A stretch of DNA of 7,475 nucleotides from Calditrichaeota bacterium AABM5.125.24 (GTDB lineage: Bacteria; Electryoneota; AABM5-125-24; Hatepunaeales; Hatepunaeaceae), in the NCBI GenBank assembly GCA_002127415.1, contig MWJR01000023.1, positions 1-7,475 of the forward strand, read 5' to 3'. Position numbers and translations under genes: made by a program. The notes below the pieces were generated by a model. The model saw only the letters and a program-made list of their open reading frames with translations. It was not told where the DNA came from and did not search any database. Shown here piece by piece: positions 1 through 7,465 of the stretch (position 1 is its first letter; each line of letters starts with the position of its first letter).

Positions 1-1409
1 ATCTATGGCAGATTAATTCAACGTTCCATCCACTTACCTGCCAGTTCCTTGATAGCAGTCAAGCCAATTATGCGACTTCAGGTGCGTTCTATTGGATGTA
101 TGGCTATCTGAATGACTATGTAAATCTGGCAGACAAACTGCACCATGAATCGACCGATGGTCTTGGCGTGCTTTTTATTCCCGGACTGGGAATTGCCGGG
201 CAAAATGGCGCAGCTTCAAGCTACAACCATGTGGCGATACAGCCATTCATCTGGACAGTGGCACGTTTCTGTGATAATTGGTACGCTCGTTTGTATGTCC
301 GTGCTACCAATGAGATTGAAAGCCTGCCACATTATTCAGGAGTTAAGCGAACAATATCCCGTGCTGGTTTCAATACCGGCGAAATAGACCAGTCGATCAT
401 AGGCTATCAGAATGGGTGGACAAGAGTGGAATATGGCCGCAGTCGCGAAATATGGGGACCATTCGCTGAAGACAACCTCCTTCTCGCTGGAAATGCGCCT
501 GCCTGGGAGAGGCTGATGCTTCAATTTAACTACCGCCGGTTTACTTATCGCTGGTTCTTTGGTTTTCTGGAAGCAGTATCTTCACCGGATGGCGCTAACA
601 TAAATCGTTACATCGTTGGTCGTGCGTTGGAATACAGGAACGGGCGCAACCTTGTTTTAAGTGTGGGGGAGGTTTCAACGTTGGCCGGGCCTGATCGCCC
701 GCTGGATTGGTCTTTCCTTAACCCAATCGCGTTGCATCTTGAAGTGGAACAGAATGATCGCGAAAATAACGCTGAAGGCAATCATTCCAATGCTATGCCT
801 TTTTTGAATGTTGATTGGCTGCCAATACCAACCCTCAGGCTGACAGGATCTTTTATCCTCGATGATATCCAGCTCGATCGCGAGGATCGTGACAGAGGAG
901 CTCCTGATGCTCTTGGATACAGTTGTCGCTTCGCCTGGACACCTATACGTAAACCAGTCGGTCTTACATTGTTCGGATATTATCTTAGGATTGGTACTTA
1001 TACATTGCAGCATTCTTATGGTTACACGAACCTCGTGACCCGAAGTGAAATGATCGGACACCCAATAGGAAACGACGCTGACGACATTGCCTTTGGTGTT
1101 AGATTAGCATTTTCGCAACCATCACTCTTAGAACTCAAATTCGGTGGCCGGCGCTGGGGTGATAGTTCCATGTTGTATGATCCATATACCTGTTACATTT
1201 CAGCGCGTCGGAAGCCCTTTCCAAGTGGTGATGTAAAAACTAATCGATATTTGGCACTGAAAGTCAGATATAACCCCTTGAAATATCTGAGCCTTGCCAT
1301 CGACGGTCATCTTGACCTGAAACATTCAGACAATGAAAGCGCACTTGAAGCATGGACATTTTCCCTGCGATATCAGCTGCCTTTGCTTTGGCTGAATATG
1401 CATCGCTAA
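1..1409 (+). CDS. Wzi-like capsule assembly / outer-membrane beta-barrel protein, 5' partial
   Basis: The reading frame is open from the left edge (first full codon at base 3) to TAA at 1407-1409, giving 468 visible residues. The ATG at 96 sits inside continuous coding sequence, with no ribosome binding site, so the true start and signal peptide lie upstream of the window. The protein is rich in alternating aromatic and polar residues, as in a beta-barrel. Motifs I associate with Wzi-type capsule assembly proteins are an EYGRSREIWGP...NAPAWERL block (429-515), FLNP near 714-725, FILDDIQLD (852-878) and GHPIGNDADD (1056-1085). Family members are outer-membrane barrels that help retain or organise capsular polysaccharide at the surface. 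The linkage to the Wza- and Wzc-like genes supports this. The C-terminus (LNMHR) lacks the terminal aromatic typical of many barrels. The general class is fairly secure; the exact role is inferred. Confidence -1.
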   Translation, partial: LWQINSTFHPLTCQFLDSSQANYATSGAFYWMYGYLNDYVNLADKLHHESTDGLGVLFIPGLGIAGQNGAASSYNHVAIQPFIWTVARFCDNWYARLYVRATNEIESLPHYSGVKRTISRAGFNTGEIDQSIIGYQNGWTRVEYGRSREIWGPFAEDNLLLAGNAPAWERLMLQFNYRRFTYRWFFGFLEAVSSPDGANINRYIVGRALEYRNGRNLVLSVGEVSTLAGPDRPLDWSFLNPIALHLEVEQNDRENNAEGNHSNAMPFLNVDWLPIPTLRLTGSFILDDIQLDREDRDRGAPDALGYSCRFAWTPIRKPVGLTLFGYYLRIGTYTLQHSYGYTNLVTRSEMIGHPIGNDADDIAFGVRLAFSQPSLLELKFGGRRWGDSSMLYDPYTCYISARRKPFPSGDVKTNRYLALKVRYNPLKYLSLAIDGHLDLKHSDNESALEAWTFSLRYQLPLLWLNMHR

Positions 1410-1540
1410 TGATTAGCATAGTTAATCAGTGTTGTAACAGTATTTCAACATCAACGTTTGATTTTAATGCGTAGGAGCAACATCGCAACGCGAATGAAAA
1501 ATACAACTTCGCTTGAGAGTCTATACTGCATTAAGGAAAA

Positions 1541-3418
1541 ATGCTATTAGACCGGCTGAAGAACGCATCCTTCCGGATGACCGTTAAGATTCTCCTGGAC
1601 GCTTGTGCTTTTCTGGCAGCGTGGCTTGTCAGTTACTTAATACGTTTCCCAACTGATACTGTCCAGCAGTTAAGCGCGGCAGCCCCATTTATTCCTCTAT
1701 TTATCGCCATCGAACTGGCCAGCTTTGCCATATTCAGGCAATATGCGGCAATGTGGCGATACTCGGATCTTCACGTGTTAGAAGGAATTATAAAGGCTGC
1801 TACAATTAGCACGGCGGCAATAGTCAGCGTGACTTTCTTTGCCAGGATCATGGAAGTGTCCAGGTCGATATTGTTAATCAATTGGCTGCTGGTCATCTTT
1901 TTTAGTGGTGGCATAAGGTTCCTGGTGCGGCGGGTGTACACCTTTGATCGCAGGCCACTCAAGAATAGGGATTCTTATCGACGAGTGCTCATCTATGGGG
2001 CCGGCAAAGCTGGTGAACTTTTACTGCGCAATATCGAAAACACGAGACAAGCCGGCATGAACGTAATCGGTTTAATCGATGATGACCCTATCAAACAGGG
2101 TCAGTACATACACGAAAAAAAGGTATTAGGAGATCGGACTAAGATTGGAGAATTGGTTAGGAAACACCAAGTTAGCGACATTATTTTCAGCGTCCCTTCA
2201 CTATCGGGCATAGAGGTGCGAGGCCTCTTGGATGTAATTCGGAATCAGGTTGGAGACGGGGTAGAGATTAGGACTATGCCCGGATTGACCGACTTTGTCG
2301 AAGACCGGATAACTATCAACGAATTGCGAAAGTTCGAGATCAAGGATTTGCTTCGCCGTAAGCCGGTGCACCTCGACTTTACGCCCGTAAAGGAACTGAT
2401 AGCGGGAAGATCAGTTATGGTAGTGGGGGGAGGTGGCAGCATCGGAACTGAACTTTGCCTACAGGCTGCATCCTTTGATCCCGAGCGACTTATCATTTTA
2501 GACAACAGTGAATACAACGTATACAGCGCCGAAGCGATGCTCAGAGGACAATTCCCGAACCTGAACCTGGTCTGTTTGGTTGCTGATGCTTGCAACATGA
2601 ATCTGATGCAGAAGGTGTTCATGCATCAACACCCAGCAATAGTTTTCCATGCGGCTGCTTACAAGCACGTGCCGTTAATGGAGATGAACCCCTGGGCAGC
2701 GGTGGATAACAACCTGTCGATTACCTTGGTGCTGGTCGAACTATGCCGCAAATTCAACGTCGAACGTTTCATTCTCATCTCGACAGATAAGGCTGTTCAG
2801 CCCACCAGCGTAATGGGTGCTACTAAACGGGTGTGTGAGCAGATAACCCTGTTGCACAAAGAAGAGGGCTCGACAAAGTATATTGCTGTCAGGTTCGGTA
2901 ACGTGCTTGGAAGTTCTGGGAGCGTCATCCCCAAGTTTAAATCGCAGATTGAATCCGGCAGTCCGTTAACGGTCACTCACCCGAATGTTACCAGATACTT
3001 CATGCTTATTTCGGAAGCCGTGGAGCTGGTTCTCCAGGCGGGTGCAATCGGGGAGAACGGCAATATTTACGTGCTTGATATGGGGCAGCCGATCAACATC
3101 GCTGAGCTGGCAAAGTATATGATCGAGCTATCCGGACTCAGGCTGAACGAGGACATTAAGATCGTATTTACCGGACTAAGACCAGGGGAGAAGCTCCATG
3201 AAAGCCTCTTCCTTGAGGGTGAGGAGAGATCGACCGATGTGCCCAACCTGCTCGTTTTAACGCCGAGACTTGCGGTCGACCATGAATACCTTGATCAGGT
3301 GAAGCAGCTGCTCGCAAAGCTATATGAGCTGAATCATATGGAGCTGCGAACCGAGTTGAAGAAGCTGGTTCCCGAGTACCAGCCCAGCGATGTCAGTGAT
3401 TCGATCGTCCAGCTTTGA
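1541..3418 (+). CDS. Membrane-bound NDP-sugar 4,6-dehydratase (PglF/WbpM/CapD type)
   Basis: A complete 625-residue protein, the usual size for the long membrane-anchored form. Four hydrophobic segments (about residues 17-35, 48-66, 86-103 and 110-127) anchor it in the inner membrane. A CoA-binding-like Rossmann domain follows with GAGKAG (153-158). The catalytic extended-SDR domain starts at GGGGSIGTE (296-304) and includes AAAYKHVPLME (371-381), STDKAV (414-419), SVMGATK (423-429), RFGNVLGSSGSV (451-462) and RPGEKLHE (547-554). Methionine 425 occupies the position of the SDR catalytic tyrosine with Lys429 conserved, as is known for the WbpM/PglF branch. The expected reaction is NAD-dependent dehydration of UDP-GlcNAc to a UDP-4-keto-6-deoxy sugar, feeding QuiNAc, FucNAc or bacillosamine synthesis; the precise substrate is not readable here. 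The ATG at 1541 is preceded by AAGGA (1533-1537) with a rather short 3-base gap. An in-frame ATG at 1577 would cut into the first membrane segment region, so it is less likely. Confidence -1.
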   Translation: MLLDRLKNASFRMTVKILLDACAFLAAWLVSYLIRFPTDTVQQLSAAAPFIPLFIAIELASFAIFRQYAAMWRYSDLHVLEGIIKAATISTAAIVSVTFFARIMEVSRSILLINWLLVIFFSGGIRFLVRRVYTFDRRPLKNRDSYRRVLIYGAGKAGELLLRNIENTRQAGMNVIGLIDDDPIKQGQYIHEKKVLGDRTKIGELVRKHQVSDIIFSVPSLSGIEVRGLLDVIRNQVGDGVEIRTMPGLTDFVEDRITINELRKFEIKDLLRRKPVHLDFTPVKELIAGRSVMVVGGGGSIGTELCLQAASFDPERLIILDNSEYNVYSAEAMLRGQFPNLNLVCLVADACNMNLMQKVFMHQHPAIVFHAAAYKHVPLMEMNPWAAVDNNLSITLVLVELCRKFNVERFILISTDKAVQPTSVMGATKRVCEQITLLHKEEGSTKYIAVRFGNVLGSSGSVIPKFKSQIESGSPLTVTHPNVTRYFMLISEAVELVLQAGAIGENGNIYVLDMGQPINIAELAKYMIELSGLRLNEDIKIVFTGLRPGEKLHESLFLEGEERSTDVPNLLVLTPRLAVDHEYLDQVKQLLAKLYELNHMELRTELKKLVPEYQPSDVSDSIVQL

Positions 3419-3606
3419 AAAATATTGGCATGAAACCGAGACTATTGATGAATAGCTTGCATTTTGGTTGCATATGGATTAAACTTGAAGTTTTATCTGA
3501 TAACGACCTCATGCGTTCTTGTGCGACACTGAAACCCTTGTTATTTCATCAAGTGGGATCGCCCGAGGGCACACAGCCAAAGTTATTTCGCAAATATAGT
3601 TGTGCT

Positions 3607-3611
3607 GGGGA
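3607..3611 (+). promoter_or_regulatory. Ribosome binding site that selects the TTG start of the export gene
   Basis: GGGGA lies six bases before the TTG at 3618-3620. It supports that codon over the in-frame TTG at 3600, which has no recognisable Shine-Dalgarno sequence and would place an unlikely MCWGNL extension in front of a textbook signal peptide. Confidence -1.
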
Positions 3612-3617
3612 AATCTT

Positions 3618-4526
3618 TTGAAAAAGCTCATACCTTTTATCTTTATACCTATATTCAGCCTTATCAGCCTCTTAGCAGTTAATGGTGCTGAGTTGCAGAT
3701 AAAGCCGGGTAACATAGTTCATATCACGGTGCTCGGTTATCCTGAGCTATCAAAGGCGGTACTGGTTCGTCAGGATGGTAGTACCGATTACCCACTGTTA
3801 GCTAACGTGCCGATTGATGGAATGACCGTCCATCAACTGCAAGAGGTGCTGCAACCGATCCTGGCGCGGTTTGTTGAACGACCGAAATTGTTCATCAGCA
3901 TTGCCGAACACCTTCAGTTAGAGGTAACGGTTGAAGGTCAGGTTAATAAACCCGGACCATATACGGTTAAGGGACCTATCAACCTGCAGGGCGTATTGTC
4001 AATTGCCGGCGGCACCACGCAGCTTGCTGATTTGAGAAAAATTACGATTAGCAGGCGAGATTACGAATCACAGCGCGAAATATCTGTCGATTTGTATCAG
4101 TTCTTCACGGATCGAGAGAAATCCACTATACCTGAAATAAAAGACGGCGATATCATATTTGTGCCGATAATATCATCCGCCTCAACCGTTCGAGTAATGG
4201 GTGCTGTTCGATCACCAGGGCCTTATATTCCGGTCAAGGATGAAAATATCGCGGATATGATAAATATGGCTGGAGGACCACTACCCGATGGGAATATGAA
4301 TCGCATTATTTACATTACCATACACGAAGGCAGGCATAAGACCGAGTTGATCAAACTAAAAACACTGCTGAACAAAGGTCTGACTGACCGGATCCCTTTG
4401 GTCTATCCCGGCGATGTCATTGTGGTTACTGAATATAGTCAGTGGCAGAAGACTTCATGGTGGGTTAGTATTATGAGGGATATAGCCCTGGTATTGTCAT
4501 CAATTGTGATCCTTTCAAACCTGTAA
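3618..4526 (+). CDS. Wza-like polysaccharide export protein (Poly_export + two SLBB domains)
   Basis: A 302-residue protein if started at TTG 3618, giving MKKLIPFIF... with a basic n-region, a hydrophobic core and a likely signal peptidase I site after VNG (residue 23). There is no lipobox cysteine, unlike E. coli Wza. The mature part begins ELQIKPGN, then VLGYPEL and RQDGS, typical of the Poly_export domain (about 24-96). The first SLBB repeat (about 101-184) has VEGQVNKPGPY and IAGGTT; the second (about 190-272) has VMGAVRSPGPY, MAGGPL and VYPGDVIVV. The last 22 residues (WWVSIMRDIALVL...) form a hydrophobic or amphipathic helix, matching the place of the outer-membrane helical barrel in Wza. 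Its role would be the periplasmic and outer-membrane channel for polymer export, working with the tyrosine kinase encoded 81 bases downstream. The family call is strong; the translation start is inferred from the signal peptide and ribosome binding site. Confidence -1.
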   Translation: MKKLIPFIFIPIFSLISLLAVNGAELQIKPGNIVHITVLGYPELSKAVLVRQDGSTDYPLLANVPIDGMTVHQLQEVLQPILARFVERPKLFISIAEHLQLEVTVEGQVNKPGPYTVKGPINLQGVLSIAGGTTQLADLRKITISRRDYESQREISVDLYQFFTDREKSTIPEIKDGDIIFVPIISSASTVRVMGAVRSPGPYIPVKDENIADMINMAGGPLPDGNMNRIIYITIHEGRHKTELIKLKTLLNKGLTDRIPLVYPGDVIVVTEYSQWQKTSWWVSIMRDIALVLSSIVILSNL

Positions 4527-4607
4527 GCTTCAAACTTTGAGTTTCTTTTTGATTCATAGTCTCGAACCGATACTAAAGGTACAATCCAGAAAACTTAGAA
4601 AGATATA

Positions 4608-6962
4608 ATGAACGACAACTTTACACAAATTAGGCGAAATCCGTTATCGGTCGAGGATCCATCCGGCGTTTCATCAGATGCCATTACTTTTATGTCAATG
4701 TTTTTGGCTGTTCTCAAACGCCCTTGGATTTTGGGATTAAGCTTCTTGATAGTTTTAGTCCCACTATCGTATTATCTCCTGAACATAAGTACAGTTTATA
4801 AATCATCATCTATCGTGATGGTGTCAATCGGGGGGACATCATTCCTGGACGCTGTTTCTTTAGTTGAAGGTCCACGCTCCGATGTAAAGTCCGAAAAATA
4901 CTACACCTCAATACTTGACAGCAGGGCTTACCGAGACGACGTTTTAGAGCACATCATTAGTTCGAATCCACATATGCCCAGAGATTCGGTATCAATTATC
5001 GTCAGAGATAATATTGAGTACAGCATAAATCGTCGCGAACCGGGTTTTATTGAGATTTATGCTACATCTCAGTCCAAGGAATTCGCACGCATATTAGCCG
5101 AAACTGCACTTGATAAGTTCAAAGCTCGATCTGTTAATTTGGAAAGAGAGGATGCTGTTCACATTTCCAAATTTATTAATGGCCAGATTGAAAATATTTC
5201 AACGAAACTCGAACAGGCTGAGAAAGACCTTCAGTCCTTCCTCTCTAGAAGAAAACTGATAATGGTGGATATTGAAGCGGGAATTACTCAAGAGCTGTTT
5301 GAACTCGAATGGAAGCATAATGAGGCCAAAGCAAACCTTGAAATGGTAAGCATTAATATCAATTCTTACGATCGACAAATGAGTGAGCTTCTTAACGAGC
5401 TAACAAATGAATTTAAGGCGGTCGATGAGGATAAGATACTTAGACTGAAAAACAGATTGGCTGGGATCCGAAAGACTCTTAATAATTTAGAATCTCTTAA
5501 TTTAAGTCAAGCGGACATTCAAGTTCTGATGGTTGAGAGGGATCAGGTGCGCAGCGAATTGATTAGCCTGGTAACTCCAGCAGCGTCGGATGAAAATAAT
5601 GGTGTTTCTAATGTAGGTGTTACTATACAAAGACTTGAAGAGGAGCTTGAAGCAGCTTTGTTAAGACAAACGGATTTTCGAAATCAGGTCCAGTTTTATA
5701 GACTTCAGATTGAACGTTTCAGAAAGGATCATCCGAACCTCTCCGAAGACATCTTAACATTTGCCAGCCTCAGCAGAGCCAAAGAAGTATTAGAAAAAAC
5801 ACTCGATATCCTCCTGGAAAAAAGAGAGGAAATCCGGATTCGCGTTGAATCGGAGATGGGTGGAATCAAAATAATTGACGCCCCGCGTTTACCTGATGAG
5901 CCAATTTCACGAAAGAGAGCGCAAAAGTTGATTCTTGGTATCTTGGCAGCATTTGCTCTTGGTATCCCATTATCTATAGTACTGGACAGGTTCGATAACA
6001 CTATAAAAGATGAAAATGATATTCGAAAATCATTTGGATTATCAGTGTTTGGAACCATCCCCTCGTTAGATGCCGACAGGTATAGTGGGAGGTCTGCTAA
6101 ACACCGAGATAAAGACGATAAGGAGGTTATAGTAGCAAGTAGTAAATATCCAGCATTAAGTAAAAAACTGTTAAAATCCTATTCGGAAAAATCGCCCGCG
6201 GCGGAAGCCTATCGCTCACTTAAAATTGCCCTACATTTCTTAGCATCTGACAAGTCAAAGAAGATCTTCATAATATCAAGTCCTTCCGTATCTGAAGGAA
6301 AATCACTAACAACAGCCAATCTGGCTATGTCCTTTGCTCAGGGAGGGAATCGAACGTTGATTCTTGACTGCGATTTGCGGAAAACCGTTCAGCATAAATA
6401 CTTCGAAGTAGATAGAAAACCTGGGTTGACAAACTATCTCTACGGTGAGGTGGAATTGGAAGACATCATCCGAGATACCGGCGTTGCCAATCTATTTCTT
6501 ATCACGGCTGGAAGTTCGCCCTCCAATCCGGCGGAACTGTTGGCATCGCAGAAGATGAAGAGATTATTGGAAAAGCTGCGCACGCAATACGATTTTATTT
6601 TGGTAGATACACCTCCTATATTAGTATGTTCAGATTCCAGAGTTTTAGCAGAAACTGCTGATGGTATGATCATGATAGTTAAAGTCGAATTCACTAACAT
6701 AAAGGCTCTTGATCATGCAATCAATCTAACCAAGCACTTGAATATTGATATTTTAGGCCTTATTCTCAACCAGGTCGAATTCCGATTTGGCCGCGCATAT
6801 TACTATACTTATCGTTACTACAGGCCTTACAGCTATTATAGCGGTTACTACTACAAACGCCAATATTACGATTATACTGAGAGCGAGACCGGCGAAAAGA
6901 TCAAGATTCCGAGAACTGATAAAGGAATGAGGAAGAAGCGAAGTAATTCAAAACGGGTGTGA
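4608..6962 (+). CDS. Wzc-like polysaccharide co-polymerase / BY-kinase (tyrosine autokinase)
   Basis: A 784-residue fusion typical of Gram-negative exopolysaccharide systems. A 38-residue cytoplasmic N-terminus is followed by TM1 (about 40-58), a large periplasmic region with predicted coiled coil (about 190-215, 230-320 and 340-410), the proline motif APRLPDEP (425-432) and TM2 (about 441-459). The cytoplasmic kinase has EAYRSLK (533-539), resembling the ExxRxxR oligomerisation motif but with Lys last, Walker A SVSEGKS (560-566), Walker A' LILDCDLR (584-591) and Walker B FILVDTPP (663-670). A tyrosine cluster with 15 Tyr in 26 residues (731-756) is the presumed autophosphorylation site. It is followed by a strongly basic 28-residue tail (757-784), whereas these clusters usually end the protein. 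The family role is control of chain length and export through phosphorylation cycles with the Wza channel. The ATG at 4608 has only a weak purine-rich leader (AGAAAGA, 4597-4603). No cognate phosphatase gene is visible. Confidence -1.
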   Translation: MNDNFTQIRRNPLSVEDPSGVSSDAITFMSMFLAVLKRPWILGLSFLIVLVPLSYYLLNISTVYKSSSIVMVSIGGTSFLDAVSLVEGPRSDVKSEKYYTSILDSRAYRDDVLEHIISSNPHMPRDSVSIIVRDNIEYSINRREPGFIEIYATSQSKEFARILAETALDKFKARSVNLEREDAVHISKFINGQIENISTKLEQAEKDLQSFLSRRKLIMVDIEAGITQELFELEWKHNEAKANLEMVSININSYDRQMSELLNELTNEFKAVDEDKILRLKNRLAGIRKTLNNLESLNLSQADIQVLMVERDQVRSELISLVTPAASDENNGVSNVGVTIQRLEEELEAALLRQTDFRNQVQFYRLQIERFRKDHPNLSEDILTFASLSRAKEVLEKTLDILLEKREEIRIRVESEMGGIKIIDAPRLPDEPISRKRAQKLILGILAAFALGIPLSIVLDRFDNTIKDENDIRKSFGLSVFGTIPSLDADRYSGRSAKHRDKDDKEVIVASSKYPALSKKLLKSYSEKSPAAEAYRSLKIALHFLASDKSKKIFIISSPSVSEGKSLTTANLAMSFAQGGNRTLILDCDLRKTVQHKYFEVDRKPGLTNYLYGEVELEDIIRDTGVANLFLITAGSSPSNPAELLASQKMKRLLEKLRTQYDFILVDTPPILVCSDSRVLAETADGMIMIVKVEFTNIKALDHAINLTKHLNIDILGLILNQVEFRFGRAYYYTYRYYRPYSYYSGYYYKRQYYDYTESETGEKIKIPRTDKGMRKKRSNSKRV

Positions 6963-7059
6963 TTGAATGATGACAATTCGGGTGGTTGTGAGATAAATAT
7001 GATGCCTGTATGTCATCAAAACATCTTGGACAGATTTTGAATTGAATATTAGGAGTGTT

Positions 7060-7083
7060 TCAACGGTTTCCAAGACCCGTTGA
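7060..7083. repeat. 7-bp inverted repeat (possible hairpin)
   Basis: TCAACGG (7060-7066) and CCGTTGA (7077-7083) are perfect reverse complements around a 10-base loop. It lies about 100 bases after the kinase gene and next to the transposase remnant. There is no T-run on either side, so an intrinsic terminator is not supported. It could be structural noise or part of the IS end. Confidence -1.
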
Positions 7084-7091
7084 CATACTGA

Positions 7092-7229
7092 TTTCGCGTT
7101 CAACCTGTGTCTACTCTGCAGTGTTTTTCGCTTGATTTCCTCCCGCCTCCTTGCGACCTATTCCCATCTGCTGAAGTAGATATCCGCTGGTGTCACGTTG
7201 TCCAGCAATTCGTGGTCCGCTCTCAGAAC
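7092..7229 (-). pseudogene. IS3-family transposase (OrfB) C-terminal remnant with in-frame stop
   Basis: Read on the - strand from about 7220 downwards, the frame gives ADHELLDNVTPADIYFSRWE, a TAG stop (7158-7160), then VARRREEIKRKTLQSRHRLN. This closely follows the C-terminal signature of IS3-family OrfB (HExLxNxTPADVYFGR..., then RREEIKRKTL), which lies after the last catalytic Glu of the DDE integrase domain. The TAG stands where a charged residue normally sits, one base from GAG, AAG or CAG, so it looks like a simple nonsense mutation. The frame is intact either side of it. Only about 45 codons remain; the rest of OrfB and all of OrfA are absent upstream (higher coordinates). The piece is therefore a dead fragment. 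The family call rests on the pattern TPAD.YF.R plus RRREEIKRKTL and is fairly secure; the exact IS and its limits are not. Confidence -1.
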
Positions 7230-7233
7230 ATCT

Positions 7234-7363
7234 GACAGTAACAACCACCCTAAAAAACTCCATCGTGTCCATCACACTGGCTGTCACTTGCACCAGAATG
7301 ACCTATGATCTGAAGCCATGATCATCTTCCTGGTTCTATAATAAGGGGAAGACAGTAACAACC
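7234..7363. repeat. 13-base direct repeat GACAGTAACAACC, two copies
   Basis: GACAGTAACAACC occurs at 7234-7246 and 7351-7363. Allowing one mismatch, the match extends to 17 bases (one variable base then CCC). The copies start 117 bases apart. The left copy abuts the point where transposase similarity begins; the right copy overlaps the left-hand member of the IS-end-like pair. This is far longer than the 3-5 base target duplications of IS3 elements, so it is more likely a duplicated terminal or junction sequence than a target-site duplication. Confidence -1.
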
Positions 7364-7427
7364 CCCCCCAATCAGCCCATTCCCGTCCCAAAAGTTCACT
7401 GATCTTCCCCCGATATTGTGGACAGGA
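7328..7427. repeat. Pair of IS-end-like sequences in head-to-head orientation
   Basis: The reverse complement of 7328-7356 and the + strand of 7398-7427 share the order ACTG, TCTTCCCC, TATT, GA and CAGGA, with a few one- or two-base gaps (hand alignment, about 24 matching positions). They point towards each other across 41 bases. TG at 7400-7401 followed by a C-run and TGTGGACA resembles IS3-type terminal repeats. The left member lies upstream of the - strand transposase remnant, and the right member lies just upstream of the + strand gene start at 7466. They may be left ends of two related elements. An imperfect large hairpin is the alternative. Confidence -1.
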
Positions 7428-7451
7428 GGAAAAGGCAATAACTTTAACCTC

Positions 7452-7458
7452 AGGAGGT
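7452..7458 (+). promoter_or_regulatory. Strong ribosome binding site for the gene leaving the window
   Basis: AGGAGGT lies seven bases before ATG 7466-7468. It is the best Shine-Dalgarno match in the window and is the main reason to call a gene start there. Confidence -1.
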
Positions 7459-7465
7459 GCCCACA

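Larger units (their letters stand above)
6980..7250. repeat. 10-base inverted repeat bracketing the transposase remnant
   Basis: GGGTGGTTGT (6980-6989) is the exact reverse complement of ACAACCACCC (7241-7250). The pair encloses the IS3-type fragment in a 271-base segment. Ten bases is short and could be chance, and the match does not continue inward or outward. It is a candidate for the limits of a deleted element. Confidence -1.
6963..7465. other. 503-base stretch without an intact gene; IS debris
   Basis: No full-length gene can be supported on either strand. The stretch contains a nine-codon ORF directly after the kinase stop (6967-6996, MMTIRVVVR), a 7-bp inverted repeat, a decayed IS3-family transposase tail on the - strand, a 13-base direct repeat, two IS-end-like sequences facing each other and an 8-base C run (7362-7369). 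The two 60-codon open frames on the - strand here (7111-7293 and 7284-7466) have no family signature. The first simply overlies the transposase remnant in another frame. Confidence -1.

Noticed and set aside
96..98. ATG at 96 as the start of the Wzi-like gene
   Set aside because: The same frame is open back to base 3 with protein-like sequence, and there is no ribosome binding site or signal peptide at 96. The gene must begin before the window.
1406..1428. AT-rich inverted repeat TGATTA...TAATCA just after the Wzi-like gene
   Set aside because: It has only six A/T-rich pairs and no following T-run, so it is too weak for an intrinsic terminator and of a size expected by chance.
1499..1527. 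TATACT at 1522-1527 as the -10 box of a dehydratase promoter
   Set aside because: The -10 match is good, but the sequence 17 bases upstream (AAATAC) has no -35 character, and transcription from the upstream gene is a simpler explanation.
3415..3621. 68-codon ORF between the dehydratase and the export gene
   Set aside because: It begins with a TTG overlapping the dehydratase stop, has no ribosome binding site of its own and shows no recognisable motif. It is most likely a chance frame in a 199-base gap.
4530..4550. AAACT-TTG-AGTTT hairpin followed by CTTTTTG after the export gene
   Set aside because: The stem is five pairs, four of them A-T. The T-run is short, and the next operon gene follows 81 bases later. 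Termination here is not credible without expression data.
7080..7108. Perfect TTGACA at 7080-7085 as a -35 box
   Set aside because: No -10-like sequence lies at 16-18 bases (ACCTGT at the 17-base position), and no + strand gene starts nearby. The TTGA is also part of the 7-bp inverted repeat.
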